DNA of 26,933 bases. Origin: a virus. Location: positions 1 through 26,933 of IMG/VR virus record IMGVR_UViG_3300032164_000059; one strand, 5' to 3'. Shown here in pieces: positions 14,156 through 23,188 of this stretch. Numbering within the stretch: position 1 is the stretch's first letter; each line of letters starts with the position of its first letter. The translations under genes were made by a program, and so were the position numbers. Under the pieces are notes generated by a model that saw nothing but the letters and a program-made list of their open reading frames with translations, was not told the origin of the DNA and searched no databases.

Positions 14156-14959
14156 ATGGATAACGAGGACAAGGCACAGCTGCTCGTCGAGCAGAAGCTC
14201 CAGGACGCCAAGGAGTCACAAGGGGTGTTCGATCTTCCGTGCGGTTTCATCGACGGCACCGGAACGCTTCACACCGAGGTGGTGCTACGCGAGATCACCG
14301 GCAACGAGGAGGACATGCTGACCTCCAAGAAGATGTCGGGGGTCAAGAAGATGAACGAGCTATTCAGCCGGTGCATCGAGCGCCTCGGTTCCGTCACCGA
14401 GAAGGGCAAGATCGCCGCTGCTGTGCCCGATCTGCTCGTTGGCGATCGGGTATTCCTCATGTTCGCTCTGCGTCGGGTCACGCTGGGGGACGACTACCCG
14501 TTCAAGGATCGCTGCCCGCACTGCGACAAGGAGAGCCTCTTCACGGTGAACCTGGGCGAGATCGCTCCGCGCAAGATGCCCAACCCGAAACTGCGCATCT
14601 ATGACGGCAAGACCTCCACTGGCAAGACCTTCAAGTTCCACCCGCTCTCGGGCCGCGACGAGGCGCAGATCAGCGACCTAGGTGCGATGGGTGACGGCCT
14701 TTCGCTGTCCATCATGGTCCGTCTCGAGAGCCTGAACGACACCTTGCCGACTATCGAGACCATCAAGGCCCTGTCCAGTCGCGAGCGCAACGAGATGCGG
14801 TCGACTTTCGATGAGGCGGACGGGGGTATCGACACCGAGGTGGAGATGGAGTGTCCGAAGTGTGGGGACACCTTCCGGCGTGACATCGACGCGAGTCAAG
14901 CCAGTTTTTTCTTTCCCTCTGCGGTCCGGAGGAACTCGAAGGGCAGATCTTCTACCTGA
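14156..14959 (+). CDS. Tail assembly chaperone / T4 gp26-like baseplate family protein (0-frame product)
   Basis: A 267-residue protein; ATG 14156 follows AAGGAAGGA three bases after the upstream stop. Residues about 38-110 carry the pattern of the T4 gp26-like family found just before tape-measure genes: VVLREITGNEEDMLTSKKM, then LLVGDRVFLMFALRRVTLGDDYPF. Two CxxC pairs (C120/C123 in CPHC, C233/C236 in CPKC) probably hold one zinc ion, although they are separated by 109 residues. In position it is the tail assembly chaperone gene, lying directly before the tape measure as G and T do in lambda-type tails. The gene ends in a slippery site, described separately. The family assignment is from pattern recall; confidence in the location-based role is higher. 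Confidence 0.75.
   Translation: MDNEDKAQLLVEQKLQDAKESQGVFDLPCGFIDGTGTLHTEVVLREITGNEEDMLTSKKMSGVKKMNELFSRCIERLGSVTEKGKIAAAVPDLLVGDRVFLMFALRRVTLGDDYPFKDRCPHCDKESLFTVNLGEIAPRKMPNPKLRIYDGKTSTGKTFKFHPLSGRDEAQISDLGAMGDGLSLSIMVRLESLNDTLPTIETIKALSSRERNEMRSTFDEADGGIDTEVEMECPKCGDTFRRDIDASQASFFFPSAVRRNSKGRSST
14905..14932 (+). promoter_or_regulatory. Programmed -1 ribosomal frameshift site (T TTT TTC) with candidate hairpin
   Basis: The heptamer T-TTT-TTC at 14905-14911 is in exact register with the 0 frame of the chaperone gene (codons TTT 14906-14908 and TTC 14909-14911), the canonical X-XXY-YYZ arrangement. After a slip, decoding continues in the -1 frame from CTT 14911. Four bases further on, CCTCT (14916-14920) can pair with GGAGG (14928-14932, one G-U pair) round a seven-base loop, a plausible stimulatory structure. 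Frameshifting here is the hallmark of tail chaperone genes. Confidence 0.75.
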
Positions 14960-15111
14960 TGGAGATGTTCGAGGGCCTAGACTATGATTCCATCATGTCC
15001 ATGCCCTCAACCCGACGCATCCGCATGATCCAGAGGAAGTCGGAGCTGGAGCGTAAGCGGGCGGACCACGCGCGGGCGGAGGCCTCACGGGCACGAACAC
15101 GCAAGCGTTAG
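14911..15111 (+). CDS. -1 frame extension of the tail assembly chaperone (GT-like product)
   Basis: From 14911 the -1 frame is open for 66 codons to TAG 15109-15111. It covers the otherwise unexplained stretch between the 0-frame stop and the tape measure. It begins LSLCGPEELEGQIFYLMEMF and continues with a helical, basic C terminus rich in Arg/Lys/Glu (RKSELERKRADHARAE, ending ARTRKR). Fused to the first 252 residues it gives a 318-residue product. In lambda-like tails the extended form binds the tape measure, so the basic tail could contact it. Alternatively, an ATG at 14959 overlaps the 0-frame TGA (TGATG) and could start a separate 50-residue protein by coupled re-initiation; the slippery site favours frameshifting. 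Confidence 0.7.
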   Translation, partial: LSLCGPEELEGQIFYLMEMFEGLDYDSIMSMPSTRRIRMIQRKSELERKRADHARAEASRARTRKR

Positions 15112-15123
15112 GAGCGGAGGCCC

Positions 15124-18100
15124 GTGGCGCTGAACAACACCATCGGTCTTGGATTCAACTTCGGAGCACAAGACTCCGGCTTCCAGGACACCCTCAAGAA
15201 GGTCATGGGCGGCATCGCCGAACTCGGCGACATGGCCAAGTCGTTCAACCAGCAGGCGTCCAAGCTCGACCCCTCAAAGGAACTCGACAAGAGCGCCACC
15301 AAGTCCAAGAAGGCTGGCGGCAAGTTCAAGGACCTGATCAAGACCTTGGGCGAGGACCTGTCCGACGCCGTTGATGGTAGTGGTCGACGCTTTCAGATCT
15401 TCACCCGCAACCTGTCGAAGGACACTCGGACGGCTAGCCTTGGGTTCGGGCTCATCGAGCGTGCTGTTGGCACCCTCGAGAAGCTCCTCTCGCAGAGCCG
15501 CCTCCAGACATGGATTCAGGCGATCTCCCTCGGCCGCCTAGGGGACGTTGCCAAGGAACTAGGGGAGCTTTCCCATCAGGGGCTCAATCTCACCACGTCC
15601 CTCGAGGGGCAGATCACCGCCAACAACAAGTCGACGAAGGCGTTGGCCGCCAACATGGGCTACGCCGGGCAAGCCGCCCAGAAGTTCAGCGGGCAGGCCG
15701 GCAGTATGGCCATCTCGCTCAACATCAGCGCCGAGGCCGCTGGGAAGGCGCAGTACGCCTGGGATCAGGGCGCGGACGTACTCAAGGCGGTCGGTATCGA
15801 TAGCGCCGACACGGCTGCGAAGATGGGCGAGGTCTTCGGCATCGACATGTCGAAGTTCATCTTCCAGCTCAAGCAGACGAAGTCGGAGTTCGGGCTCACG
15901 GATGAGCAGCTGAACAATGTTGTTGGCTCCCTGACTGCGTTCGGGAAGCAGAGTGGGGATGTATCTGGTGCGCTCGGCATGTTGCCGGATCTCCTGACCC
16001 AGATGCGCGAGCAGGCGCACGCATTGGGGATCGAGATGTCCGGCCAGCAGTTGGCTGACTTCGCCACCGACACCGCCTCCTTGGCGACTGGCTTCTACTC
16101 GGTCACCAACAACATGGAGGATGCGAAGAGCATGGCGATGGGGCTCGGCAAGTCGATGCTCCAGAGCCGAGCCGACATGGGCAAGCTGTTCGCCGGAACT
16201 GCCGACGATATCCCTGCGATGGTGCAGGAGCTAGGGATTGCCACCAGCGACATCAACAACGCTTTTGCCCTGATGCAGAAGGGACCGGCCGGCATGACCG
16301 CCGGACTTGCTCAGATGGTCTTGGCGGCCAAGAAGAACGGCAAGGGTTCGGCCGAGGCGATGAACTTCTTCAAGCAGCGCCTCGAGGCGGCGGTCGGTCC
16401 AGAGCAGGCCTCCATGCTCATGAGCTTCTTCGAGAAGGCCGACGATTCAACGCTGGCCATGATGGCTGACACCAAGAGCGCCACAGCCAACCTAGGGAAG
16501 ATGGCCAAGGAGGGCTTCTCGACCGGTCATACCCTGGCCGAATCGTTCGAGCTAGCCGAGAACCAGTTCGTCATGCGTTTCCGCAACATCTCGCGGAAAG
16601 AGGCCGTGAAGTTCGTCGACGACACCACCAAGGAATTTGACCGCTTCGCCACCAAGCTGAAGGGCATCGCTGACGAGGGAGGCCCGCTCGGCTTCATCGT
16701 CAAGAAGTTCTCCGAGATGCACCAGCTTGGTGTGCAGGCCCTTCTGCCCCAGACACTTCGGCCGATGGCGGCTGTGTTTGGTACGATGATCAAGGAGGGC
16801 ACGCCTCTCATCGGTATGCTCGGTAGTCTTGGGCTCCGGTTTGGTCATCTGACCAACCCCATCACGCTCGCAGCTGCAGCCCTAGGTGGCTATCTGTTGA
16901 TCATGAAAGGTACCCAGAAGGCTGCTGTGGACGAGGCTGAAGCTCTCGCCGCTGACGGCGATGCTCTGTGGGAGCTGGATAGGGCTGCGAAGAAGGCTGC
17001 CGACACGTCGATGAACTTCTTCGGGTCGAAGGAAGACTGGCTCAAGCTGGAGACGAAGAGCTTCAAGCTCGCGCGCAAGGCGAAGTGGGCGCACGGTCTC
17101 AAGGACGAGCGAGCCGAGCTAACGAAGTTGCTCAAGTACAAGAACAAGGACTACATCCTCGACAAGAAGACGGGGAAGACAGTCAGGACGGAGATCGCGC
17201 AGCGAAATGCCAACATCGCGGCGATCCACGAGGAGATCAAGGCTGAGGCAAAGCTCGATGCCCAGACACGGTTCAAGGAGGGGGTGAAGGCGGCCGTCGA
17301 CAAGGCTATCGAGCTTGCCAAGGCGCTTCCCGAAATCCTCAAGACGGTTTGGGTGGAACTGCAAGGAGCCTGGAAGGACATCAGGGGTCCGCTTCTCGGG
17401 GCGCTCAAGATGGCCTGGGATTGGCTTCGGACGGAGGTGTACCCGATCGTCCGCGACTTCCTCAAGTCGATGTGGGAAGGGCTGGTCTCGGGGTCGAAGG
17501 CTGAATCGGGGAGCACGTCTCAGAAGGTCGGCTCGGCGATCGGGGTGGCGCTCCACCAGGCTTTCGTTGTCGCCATCGACTACATCAAAGCGTACCTGAC
17601 GAAGTGGTGGGCCAAGATGGGGACGATCTGGGGCGACAGCTCTACCTCGTTCACCGACAAGGTTAAGGACACAGTCAAGAACTCGGCCGGCCTCCTTGTT
17701 GCCGGTTTCGCCCTCGCCAAGTTCACTCCGGTCTTCGGCATTCTCGGTTCTCTTGCTGGCGTCATGGGTGGAGTCGTCCGCATTGCTACCGGATTCGGGG
17801 CCGTCTTGATCCGTATCATCGCCCTGCTACCTGGGATGGCGAGTGGAGTGTACTCAGTGTTAAGCACGCTCCAGGACGTGGGCGTGTTCATGTTGACGAA
17901 TCCGATTGGCTGGATCGCGACGCTTGTAGCAGTCGCGGTTGCCTTCGCGCTGTGGCCGGACAAGGCCAAAGCAGCGATGGAGAAGGTCGGCAACTTCATC
18001 CGAGACGCCCTGTCCAAGATCGTTCCGTGGGTGCTGGAAGCGGTGGCTTTCGTGGTGAAGGGGGTCCTTACTGTAGCGTGGACCATCGTCACGAAGCTTC

Positions 18101-21100
18101 CAGAGATCATCACGGCAGCAGCCAAAGCTGTTGTGGCGGTCGTGGTGATGGCGGTGAAGGCTGTCCTCGGTGTTCTCGACGGTATCGCCAACTGGCTCAA
18201 GGAGAAGATTCCGTGGGCTTCGTGGTTGATCGACGGCCTGTTCGGGGCTATCAAGCTCGGTGTCCAGGTTGCCGGCGCGGTCACGTTGGTCTGGTTGGCT
18301 GCGATGGCTCTCAAGTACGCTTGGATGGCTGCGTCCTTCGTAGCCTCGACGATCTGGTCAACAGGGGTCTACCTGCAACAGATGGCCCTCCGGATCTGGG
18401 CGAGCCGTCAATTCTACTGGGCCGTGCTTGGGCATCTGAAATTCCTCATCGTCCAGGAGTTGAAGTTCTTCTGGACGGTGGCTCAAGCGACGGCGATCTA
18501 CGTCAAGGACTGGATCGTTGCTAACGCGCAGGTGGTGGCGAGCGGTGTCTGGGCGACAGTTTCGCTGACACTGCGCTGGGTCGCGTTCTTCGTGATCGTG
18601 GCGGGTTGGGCGGCTAGCTGGGCTCTTCAGATGATCGGCCACTACATCAAGGTGGGGATACAGGGAGCCTGGGCGGCGATGGCAACCTACGCCGCGTGGC
18701 TGCCCTGGATTGCACTAGCCGCTCTCATTGGGCTAGCCGTCTATGGGATCATCCAGTTGTGGGACAAGCTTCCAGCCTTCTTCAAGGGGCTTTGGAACGG
18801 GATCGTCTCAGTGGTGACGGCAATCTGGAACGGTTTGGTTGCTGCCGCGAAGTGGGTTTGGGGCGTGATCAAGACGATCGCGATGGCTCCCGTCCGTCTT
18901 ATCCAGGCAGCCTGGAGCGCCCTGACCGGTTTCTTCGGGTCGATCTGGAGCGGGATCAAGAGCATCTTCTCGTCCGGTAGCGACGAGACCAAGAAGCACA
19001 CCGAGAACTCCTCCAATAGCATTGCCGCGATGGTGCAGAAGACTATCACGCAGTTCGATCAGGTGACGGCCAAGTCCAAGGAGGCCTCGACTGCTGCCGG
19101 TGCAGCCGCTACTACAAGCATGACCAAGTCACTCGAGGCCAACAAGACGGCAGTAAGGGAAACCGCCAAGGTTGTCAACACGACCACGCAGGCGTCTATC
19201 TCGGTGGTGAATGCTGTTTCTTCGGCGGTTGACGAAACCAAACGTCTGCTGATCGTAGCCGGCAAGCTAGCGATGCCCGGGCTCACTAAAGAAGAGATCG
19301 ACTTGGACAAGAAGCGCCAGGAGCTACAAGACGCATGGATGGCTGAGAGAGTGCGGTTGGTCGACGACGAGGGCACGCTACGGACGAAGGGGATGGACCT
19401 ACAAGAAGAGCTGGCTAAGGCTGATCAGAAGCACATCGCCGATCTGAAAGCTCTCGGAGAGACTACTTCCGAGACCTTCGGGGTGGAGAACAAGTACCTT
19501 GCCGCATCCGCAGATGACGCAAATGCCTACTTCAAGGACCTTACGGACCTAGGTGTGGGTTTGACGGAAGATCAACAGATGGAATGGAAAAAGCGCCGTG
19601 AAGGTGCCAGGACGGCGCTCCTGCAAGAGAGTGCTCTGATTAGGAGCGCGAATCAGTATAACGGAGACCTCAACAGGGACTGGTTCCAGGAGTACAAGAC
19701 CGAGTATCGGAAGACCGCTTTTGGGGTGGAAGAAGTGCGGGTAGCGTTGTCAGAGGATGAGAAGACGAGACTACAGACCGATAGGATAGCAGCAGGTAAA
19801 GTGCAAGCGGAAGAGTGGAAGATGGCGGGGAAATATGCTCGTCTTCACGAAGGCTTGCTGATCGAAGGACAGCTGCTACACGAGAAGGGTCTCTCGACTG
19901 TGCTGCGAGGCGGAGAGTTGACAGAGTCAGTGATGCAAGCTGCTCTGTCCGCCTACGTAGGTATACAGGCCGCTACTGACAGCAAGATGCGACAACTCAT
20001 AGCAAACATGGCCCCGGCTGTTAGGGGAGCTGTTGAGGAACGGCTGAAGGTTATCGAAGCAGGTCACCAACAGGAACTGAAGAGTTTCCTTGCTACTACC
20101 AAGCTACAGGGGGCGGAACTCGACGCTGCAGTAGCGGTCATCAACACGAAGTACAAGGGACTGACGGCGAACGTGGGAACGGAACTAGAGAAGCAACAGG
20201 TAGCCATCGCTTCGAATACGACAGCAAACGTGGATGCCGTAGCTGCTGGCATCGCTGCGCAGACTGAGGCTGTGAAAAAGGAGGTAGGAGGTACCATCGA
20301 CGTTGCAGCCTCCCTGGGCAGCGAGGTTCAGAAGAGCATCGGTGTCAGTGTCGAGGCCTCGGCTGGGATCATGAAGGAGCTGATCAACATCGAGCCGGAG
20401 TTGTTCCGTGCTCGGATCACCTTGGTGGGTGGCTACTACCAGCAATTCCTGGGTGAGTCGATCGGCAAGACGAAGGAAGTGGTGTCTGGCGCGCAGAGTG
20501 CTCTAGCCACGTTCAACGAGGAACTGGGGAAGGGTTGGAAAGCGGTTTCGGAGAATCCGGCTATCACGAGCTTCTGGAACGTGCAACGAGCTGAGATGCT
20601 GAAGCTCCTCTCGTTCTCGGGAAAGGATCAGGAGGGCGTCGTGAAGGCCATCGGATCTTTCTTGACCGAGGGTCTCGCGGCGATCGAGAAGGTTCTCAGC
20701 GACAGCTTGGCTGGGACGATCACCAATGCTTTCGGCAAGGCGTTCCAGAGGGTCGTCGCCACCATCCGAACGCAGTTCAATCGTGATGTCGTCAAGGAGT
20801 TCCGTAAGACCTTCGATCTCATCGCCCAGGAGTTCCAGAACATCTGGGATCGTCTGCTTCAGCTCTCCGCCGTCGCCTTCGACAAGTTGGCTGCCGACCT
20901 CGGTATCGCCATGTCACGCGCACGCGCGCTCACGCTCGCGCAGGAAGCGACAGCTTCGACCACCCAGAAGGCTCCGCCGCCCATCGAGGTCATGCAGGTG
21001 TCCCAGGAGGACATGGATCAGGCGCTCCTAGAGGCAGTCCACTGGCCGAACTGGTACAGCGCCGACTTCCGCCAATTGTTCTTGTCACTGCTGGCTTCCT

Positions 21101-21231
21101 CTCAGGAGACCGCCGCCAACAGCGGTCAGGCTGCTGCTGGAGGTCGTCCGGTCCAACGCACTCCGCGCGTGGGGCCTGGAACTGGGCCTAGGGGCACCAA
21201 CACCGATAACGAACCTACCGGGGGAGCGTAG
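15124..21231 (+). CDS. Tail tape measure protein
   Basis: A 2035-residue tape measure protein, the ruler that sets tail length and is ejected through the tube. The GTG start follows GGAGCGGAGG. Residues 1-600 are alanine/glycine/glutamine-rich and helical. About residues 853-1282 form a long hydrophobic region with many membrane-like segments (for example LLVAGFALAKF, WIATLVAVAVAFALW, WLPWIALAALIGLAVYGIIQ) and repeated Trp-containing amphipathic segments (FKGLWNGIVSVVTAIWNGLV, IQAAWSALTGFFGSIWSGIK). Residues about 1283-1900 are Ala/Lys/Glu-rich and coiled-coil-like. At about 0.15 nm per residue the tail would be roughly 300 nm, an inference that depends on the whole protein acting as a ruler. 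I see no lysozyme or peptidase motif. Bases 19290-20300 have lower GC than the rest. The C terminus is Gly/Thr/Pro-rich. Confidence 0.93.
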   Translation: MALNNTIGLGFNFGAQDSGFQDTLKKVMGGIAELGDMAKSFNQQASKLDPSKELDKSATKSKKAGGKFKDLIKTLGEDLSDAVDGSGRRFQIFTRNLSKDTRTASLGFGLIERAVGTLEKLLSQSRLQTWIQAISLGRLGDVAKELGELSHQGLNLTTSLEGQITANNKSTKALAANMGYAGQAAQKFSGQAGSMAISLNISAEAAGKAQYAWDQGADVLKAVGIDSADTAAKMGEVFGIDMSKFIFQLKQTKSEFGLTDEQLNNVVGSLTAFGKQSGDVSGALGMLPDLLTQMREQAHALGIEMSGQQLADFATDTASLATGFYSVTNNMEDAKSMAMGLGKSMLQSRADMGKLFAGTADDIPAMVQELGIATSDINNAFALMQKGPAGMTAGLAQMVLAAKKNGKGSAEAMNFFKQRLEAAVGPEQASMLMSFFEKADDSTLAMMADTKSATANLGKMAKEGFSTGHTLAESFELAENQFVMRFRNISRKEAVKFVDDTTKEFDRFATKLKGIADEGGPLGFIVKKFSEMHQLGVQALLPQTLRPMAAVFGTMIKEGTPLIGMLGSLGLRFGHLTNPITLAAAALGGYLLIMKGTQKAAVDEAEALAADGDALWELDRAAKKAADTSMNFFGSKEDWLKLETKSFKLARKAKWAHGLKDERAELTKLLKYKNKDYILDKKTGKTVRTEIAQRNANIAAIHEEIKAEAKLDAQTRFKEGVKAAVDKAIELAKALPEILKTVWVELQGAWKDIRGPLLGALKMAWDWLRTEVYPIVRDFLKSMWEGLVSGSKAESGSTSQKVGSAIGVALHQAFVVAIDYIKAYLTKWWAKMGTIWGDSSTSFTDKVKDTVKNSAGLLVAGFALAKFTPVFGILGSLAGVMGGVVRIATGFGAVLIRIIALLPGMASGVYSVLSTLQDVGVFMLTNPIGWIATLVAVAVAFALWPDKAKAAMEKVGNFIRDALSKIVPWVLEAVAFVVKGVLTVAWTIVTKLPEIITAAAKAVVAVVVMAVKAVLGVLDGIANWLKEKIPWASWLIDGLFGAIKLGVQVAGAVTLVWLAAMALKYAWMAASFVASTIWSTGVYLQQMALRIWASRQFYWAVLGHLKFLIVQELKFFWTVAQATAIYVKDWIVANAQVVASGVWATVSLTLRWVAFFVIVAGWAASWALQMIGHYIKVGIQGAWAAMATYAAWLPWIALAALIGLAVYGIIQLWDKLPAFFKGLWNGIVSVVTAIWNGLVAAAKWVWGVIKTIAMAPVRLIQAAWSALTGFFGSIWSGIKSIFSSGSDETKKHTENSSNSIAAMVQKTITQFDQVTAKSKEASTAAGAAATTSMTKSLEANKTAVRETAKVVNTTTQASISVVNAVSSAVDETKRLLIVAGKLAMPGLTKEEIDLDKKRQELQDAWMAERVRLVDDEGTLRTKGMDLQEELAKADQKHIADLKALGETTSETFGVENKYLAASADDANAYFKDLTDLGVGLTEDQQMEWKKRREGARTALLQESALIRSANQYNGDLNRDWFQEYKTEYRKTAFGVEEVRVALSEDEKTRLQTDRIAAGKVQAEEWKMAGKYARLHEGLLIEGQLLHEKGLSTVLRGGELTESVMQAALSAYVGIQAATDSKMRQLIANMAPAVRGAVEERLKVIEAGHQQELKSFLATTKLQGAELDAAVAVINTKYKGLTANVGTELEKQQVAIASNTTANVDAVAAGIAAQTEAVKKEVGGTIDVAASLGSEVQKSIGVSVEASAGIMKELINIEPELFRARITLVGGYYQQFLGESIGKTKEVVSGAQSALATFNEELGKGWKAVSENPAITSFWNVQRAEMLKLLSFSGKDQEGVVKAIGSFLTEGLAAIEKVLSDSLAGTITNAFGKAFQRVVATIRTQFNRDVVKEFRKTFDLIAQEFQNIWDRLLQLSAVAFDKLAADLGIAMSRARALTLAQEATASTTQKAPPPIEVMQVSQEDMDQALLEAVHWPNWYSADFRQLFLSLLASSQETAANSGQAAAGGRPVQRTPRVGPGTGPRGTNTDNEPTGGA

Positions 21232-21234
21232 TCT

Positions 21235-21540
21235 GTGGCCGTCACCGTTTCCAAGCATAGTCGTCTGAACTTTGCCGAGCTACTGGCTAAGGACGGCTTC
21301 GAGTTCTGGGACTTGCCGGAGCTTCCCGACATTCCGGCACAGCCTGACGATCTGGTCTACACGGTGCTAGGGACTGATCGCATCGATCGCCTGGCAGGGC
21401 GCTACTACGGAGATCCGGTCCTATGGTGGGTGATCGCCTTGGCGAACAACCTGGACGATGTCCCTACAGCCTTGTGCGAGGGGCAGCAGCTTCGCATCCC
21501 CGCGCCGCGCTACGTCCTCCAGGAACTGTTCAAGAGGTAG
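21235..21540 (+). CDS. LysM-domain baseplate/tail protein
   Basis: A 101-residue protein starting at GTG 21235, three bases after the tape measure stop. Residues about 41-90 form a LysM domain: VYTVLGTDRIDRLAGRYYGD, then LWWVIALANNLDD with an ending LCEGQQLRIP strand. The 'YGDP-x-LWWVIALAN' pattern is typical of baseplate LysM proteins related to T4 gp53, which connect wedges to the hub. The N-terminal 40 residues are extended and hydrophobic/acidic. It precedes the hub, as in many contractile tails. The 21-base overlap in another frame is not relevant; the ORF is closed by TAG at 21538-21540, just before the next ATG. Confidence 0.85.
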   Translation: MAVTVSKHSRLNFAELLAKDGFEFWDLPELPDIPAQPDDLVYTVLGTDRIDRLAGRYYGDPVLWWVIALANNLDDVPTALCEGQQLRIPAPRYVLQELFKR

Positions 21541-21541
21541 C

Positions 21542-23188
21542 ATGCCGACGGGGACCTTCGATACCTATAGTCCCTTTATGGCTGCCGCGATCATCATGGA
21601 CCCCGATGATCCGTCATCGCGTGTGCCCCTGTGGACCGATCTCGAGAGTTGGGCGGTTAAGAACGACGCCTCACCGAAGGTACACCAGCTGCTCCAGAAG
21701 GATATCCACGCCCTCAGCTATGTCACCGAAATGTCGGTGGAGCTGCAGCTGGCTTTCCTGCCGATCATTTCGGTTACGCTTACGCCGCCTTATAGAGACG
21801 CGATAGCGTTCCTCGATAGCCCCCTAATCGAATGGTGTCGCTCTGTCTTGGAAGTCCGCTTTGGCTACGCAGGAGGGGCTCCAGAGGGGGCTGTGCTGTC
21901 GCCCGTATTTTCGGGACACATCCTGAAGCCTGACGTGAGCCTCGGACCAGATTGCACCATCACGCTCAAGGCTCAAGGTATTGGGGCGTTCAGTGCGGTA
22001 CGGCAGCAGCAGCTCCAACAGTTCGACAACAAGACTCGCCGAGAGATCATCACCGAACTAGTGCGTGGTCCGGACCCTAACAATCCCCGAGCGCTGAAAG
22101 TTGATTTCAGCGCCATCGATAAAGGAGAGCGCTATCAGAAGGGGGCGCTTCAACTCGCGGAGAACCGCAAGGCGCTGGCTGAGGCCAAGCCCGCCATCAA
22201 CAAGAACTATGAGACTTCGGTGCAAGCCATTGAGGCTAGCAAGCTGTCACGAAAGGAGAAGAATCGTCAGATCACTCGTCTGGCCCAGCAGAGCAACGAT
22301 GCCTACTTCAAGAAGGTCGATGTGATCTACAGGACAACCTACCATCCTATCGACGAGCGCCTCCCCTCGCTCTCTCAGGCTGGCATGACAGATCAGATGA
22401 TCATCTGGAGATTGGTTCGTGAGGCGGGTTGCTGGATGCGCTATGTCGGCGATACCCTCTACGTGTTCGACAAGAGCCTGGCGACGACACAACCCCCCAA
22501 GTACATCCTCCGGCTCTACGATTTCGCTGACGGGTCCATTGGGCCGGCAGCCGGCGTTTTCCCTATCCTCTCGGTGTCCAGTCCGACGCCGGCAGTCTAT
22601 CTACCTTCCGAAGTGCGCGGGTTCGTTCTCAAAGGGATCGACCCTGAGACCCGCGAGGAGAAGAAGCGGATCGTCGATGACAAGACGGCTGCTCCGGCTC
22701 ATACCGGTAACGCTGCGGTTACACCTCCGGCATCGAAACAACTCCCTGGTGCGAACAAAGAAACAGGGGACGGTTATGCTCTCGCTTCTCAGGACTCACA
22801 ACCCAAGACTGGAGAGGAGCAGTTCAAGCAACTAATCGAAGCTGAGATGACGGCTTGTCAGGCTACGATGATGGGTGTGAAGCTCGACATCGAAACCCTG
22901 GGTATCCCCGATCTGCTCCCTGGAGATGTGGTGGCGGTACGGGGTATCGGTAAGCGACTGGCGAGTGAGTCGGGGAATTTCGGCGTCATGAAGGTCACTC
23001 ATTCTATCGGGGGTTCGTCCTACACAACCAGGTTGGAAGTGAACTCGAACACCGCCGAACTGGCGATGAAGATAGCTGCTGGATTACTGCCGGTCGGTCC
23101 CATCAACACCTCTCGTCCCGAAGACCCAAAGACCAGCGACGCCAACAAGTCGGCCGGCAGGACCGTCCAGCCGAAGCAGGAGCGCTGA
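21542..23188 (+). CDS. Baseplate hub protein, gpD / T4 gp27 type
   Basis: A 548-residue protein. I choose ATG 21542, just after the LysM gene's stop and behind AAGAGG, over the upstream in-frame ATG 21458, which would overlap the LysM gene by 83 bases. The core resembles late control gpD/gp27 proteins: a beta-rich N-terminal domain with VSLGPDCTITLKAQGIGAFS, then a second domain with WMRYVGDTLYVFD, and the C-terminal GIPDLLPGDVVAVRGIGKRL with FGVMKVTHSIGGSSYTTRL, the hub barrel hallmark. A charged helical segment (about residues 173-268, with ENRKALAEAKPAIN) and a Pro/Ala/Thr-rich linker (about residues 380-435) are insertions. The stop overlaps the spike start (TGATG). It forms the hub carrying the spike. 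Confidence 0.85.
   Translation: MPTGTFDTYSPFMAAAIIMDPDDPSSRVPLWTDLESWAVKNDASPKVHQLLQKDIHALSYVTEMSVELQLAFLPIISVTLTPPYRDAIAFLDSPLIEWCRSVLEVRFGYAGGAPEGAVLSPVFSGHILKPDVSLGPDCTITLKAQGIGAFSAVRQQQLQQFDNKTRREIITELVRGPDPNNPRALKVDFSAIDKGERYQKGALQLAENRKALAEAKPAINKNYETSVQAIEASKLSRKEKNRQITRLAQQSNDAYFKKVDVIYRTTYHPIDERLPSLSQAGMTDQMIIWRLVREAGCWMRYVGDTLYVFDKSLATTQPPKYILRLYDFADGSIGPAAGVFPILSVSSPTPAVYLPSEVRGFVLKGIDPETREEKKRIVDDKTAAPAHTGNAAVTPPASKQLPGANKETGDGYALASQDSQPKTGEEQFKQLIEAEMTACQATMMGVKLDIETLGIPDLLPGDVVAVRGIGKRLASESGNFGVMKVTHSIGGSSYTTRLEVNSNTAELAMKIAAGLLPVGPINTSRPEDPKTSDANKSAGRTVQPKQER

Noticed and set aside
21458-21541. Upstream ATG start for the hub gene
   Set aside because: It would overlap the LysM gene by 83 bases, while ATG 21542 lies right behind AAGAGG and the LysM stop and begins a sensible protein.
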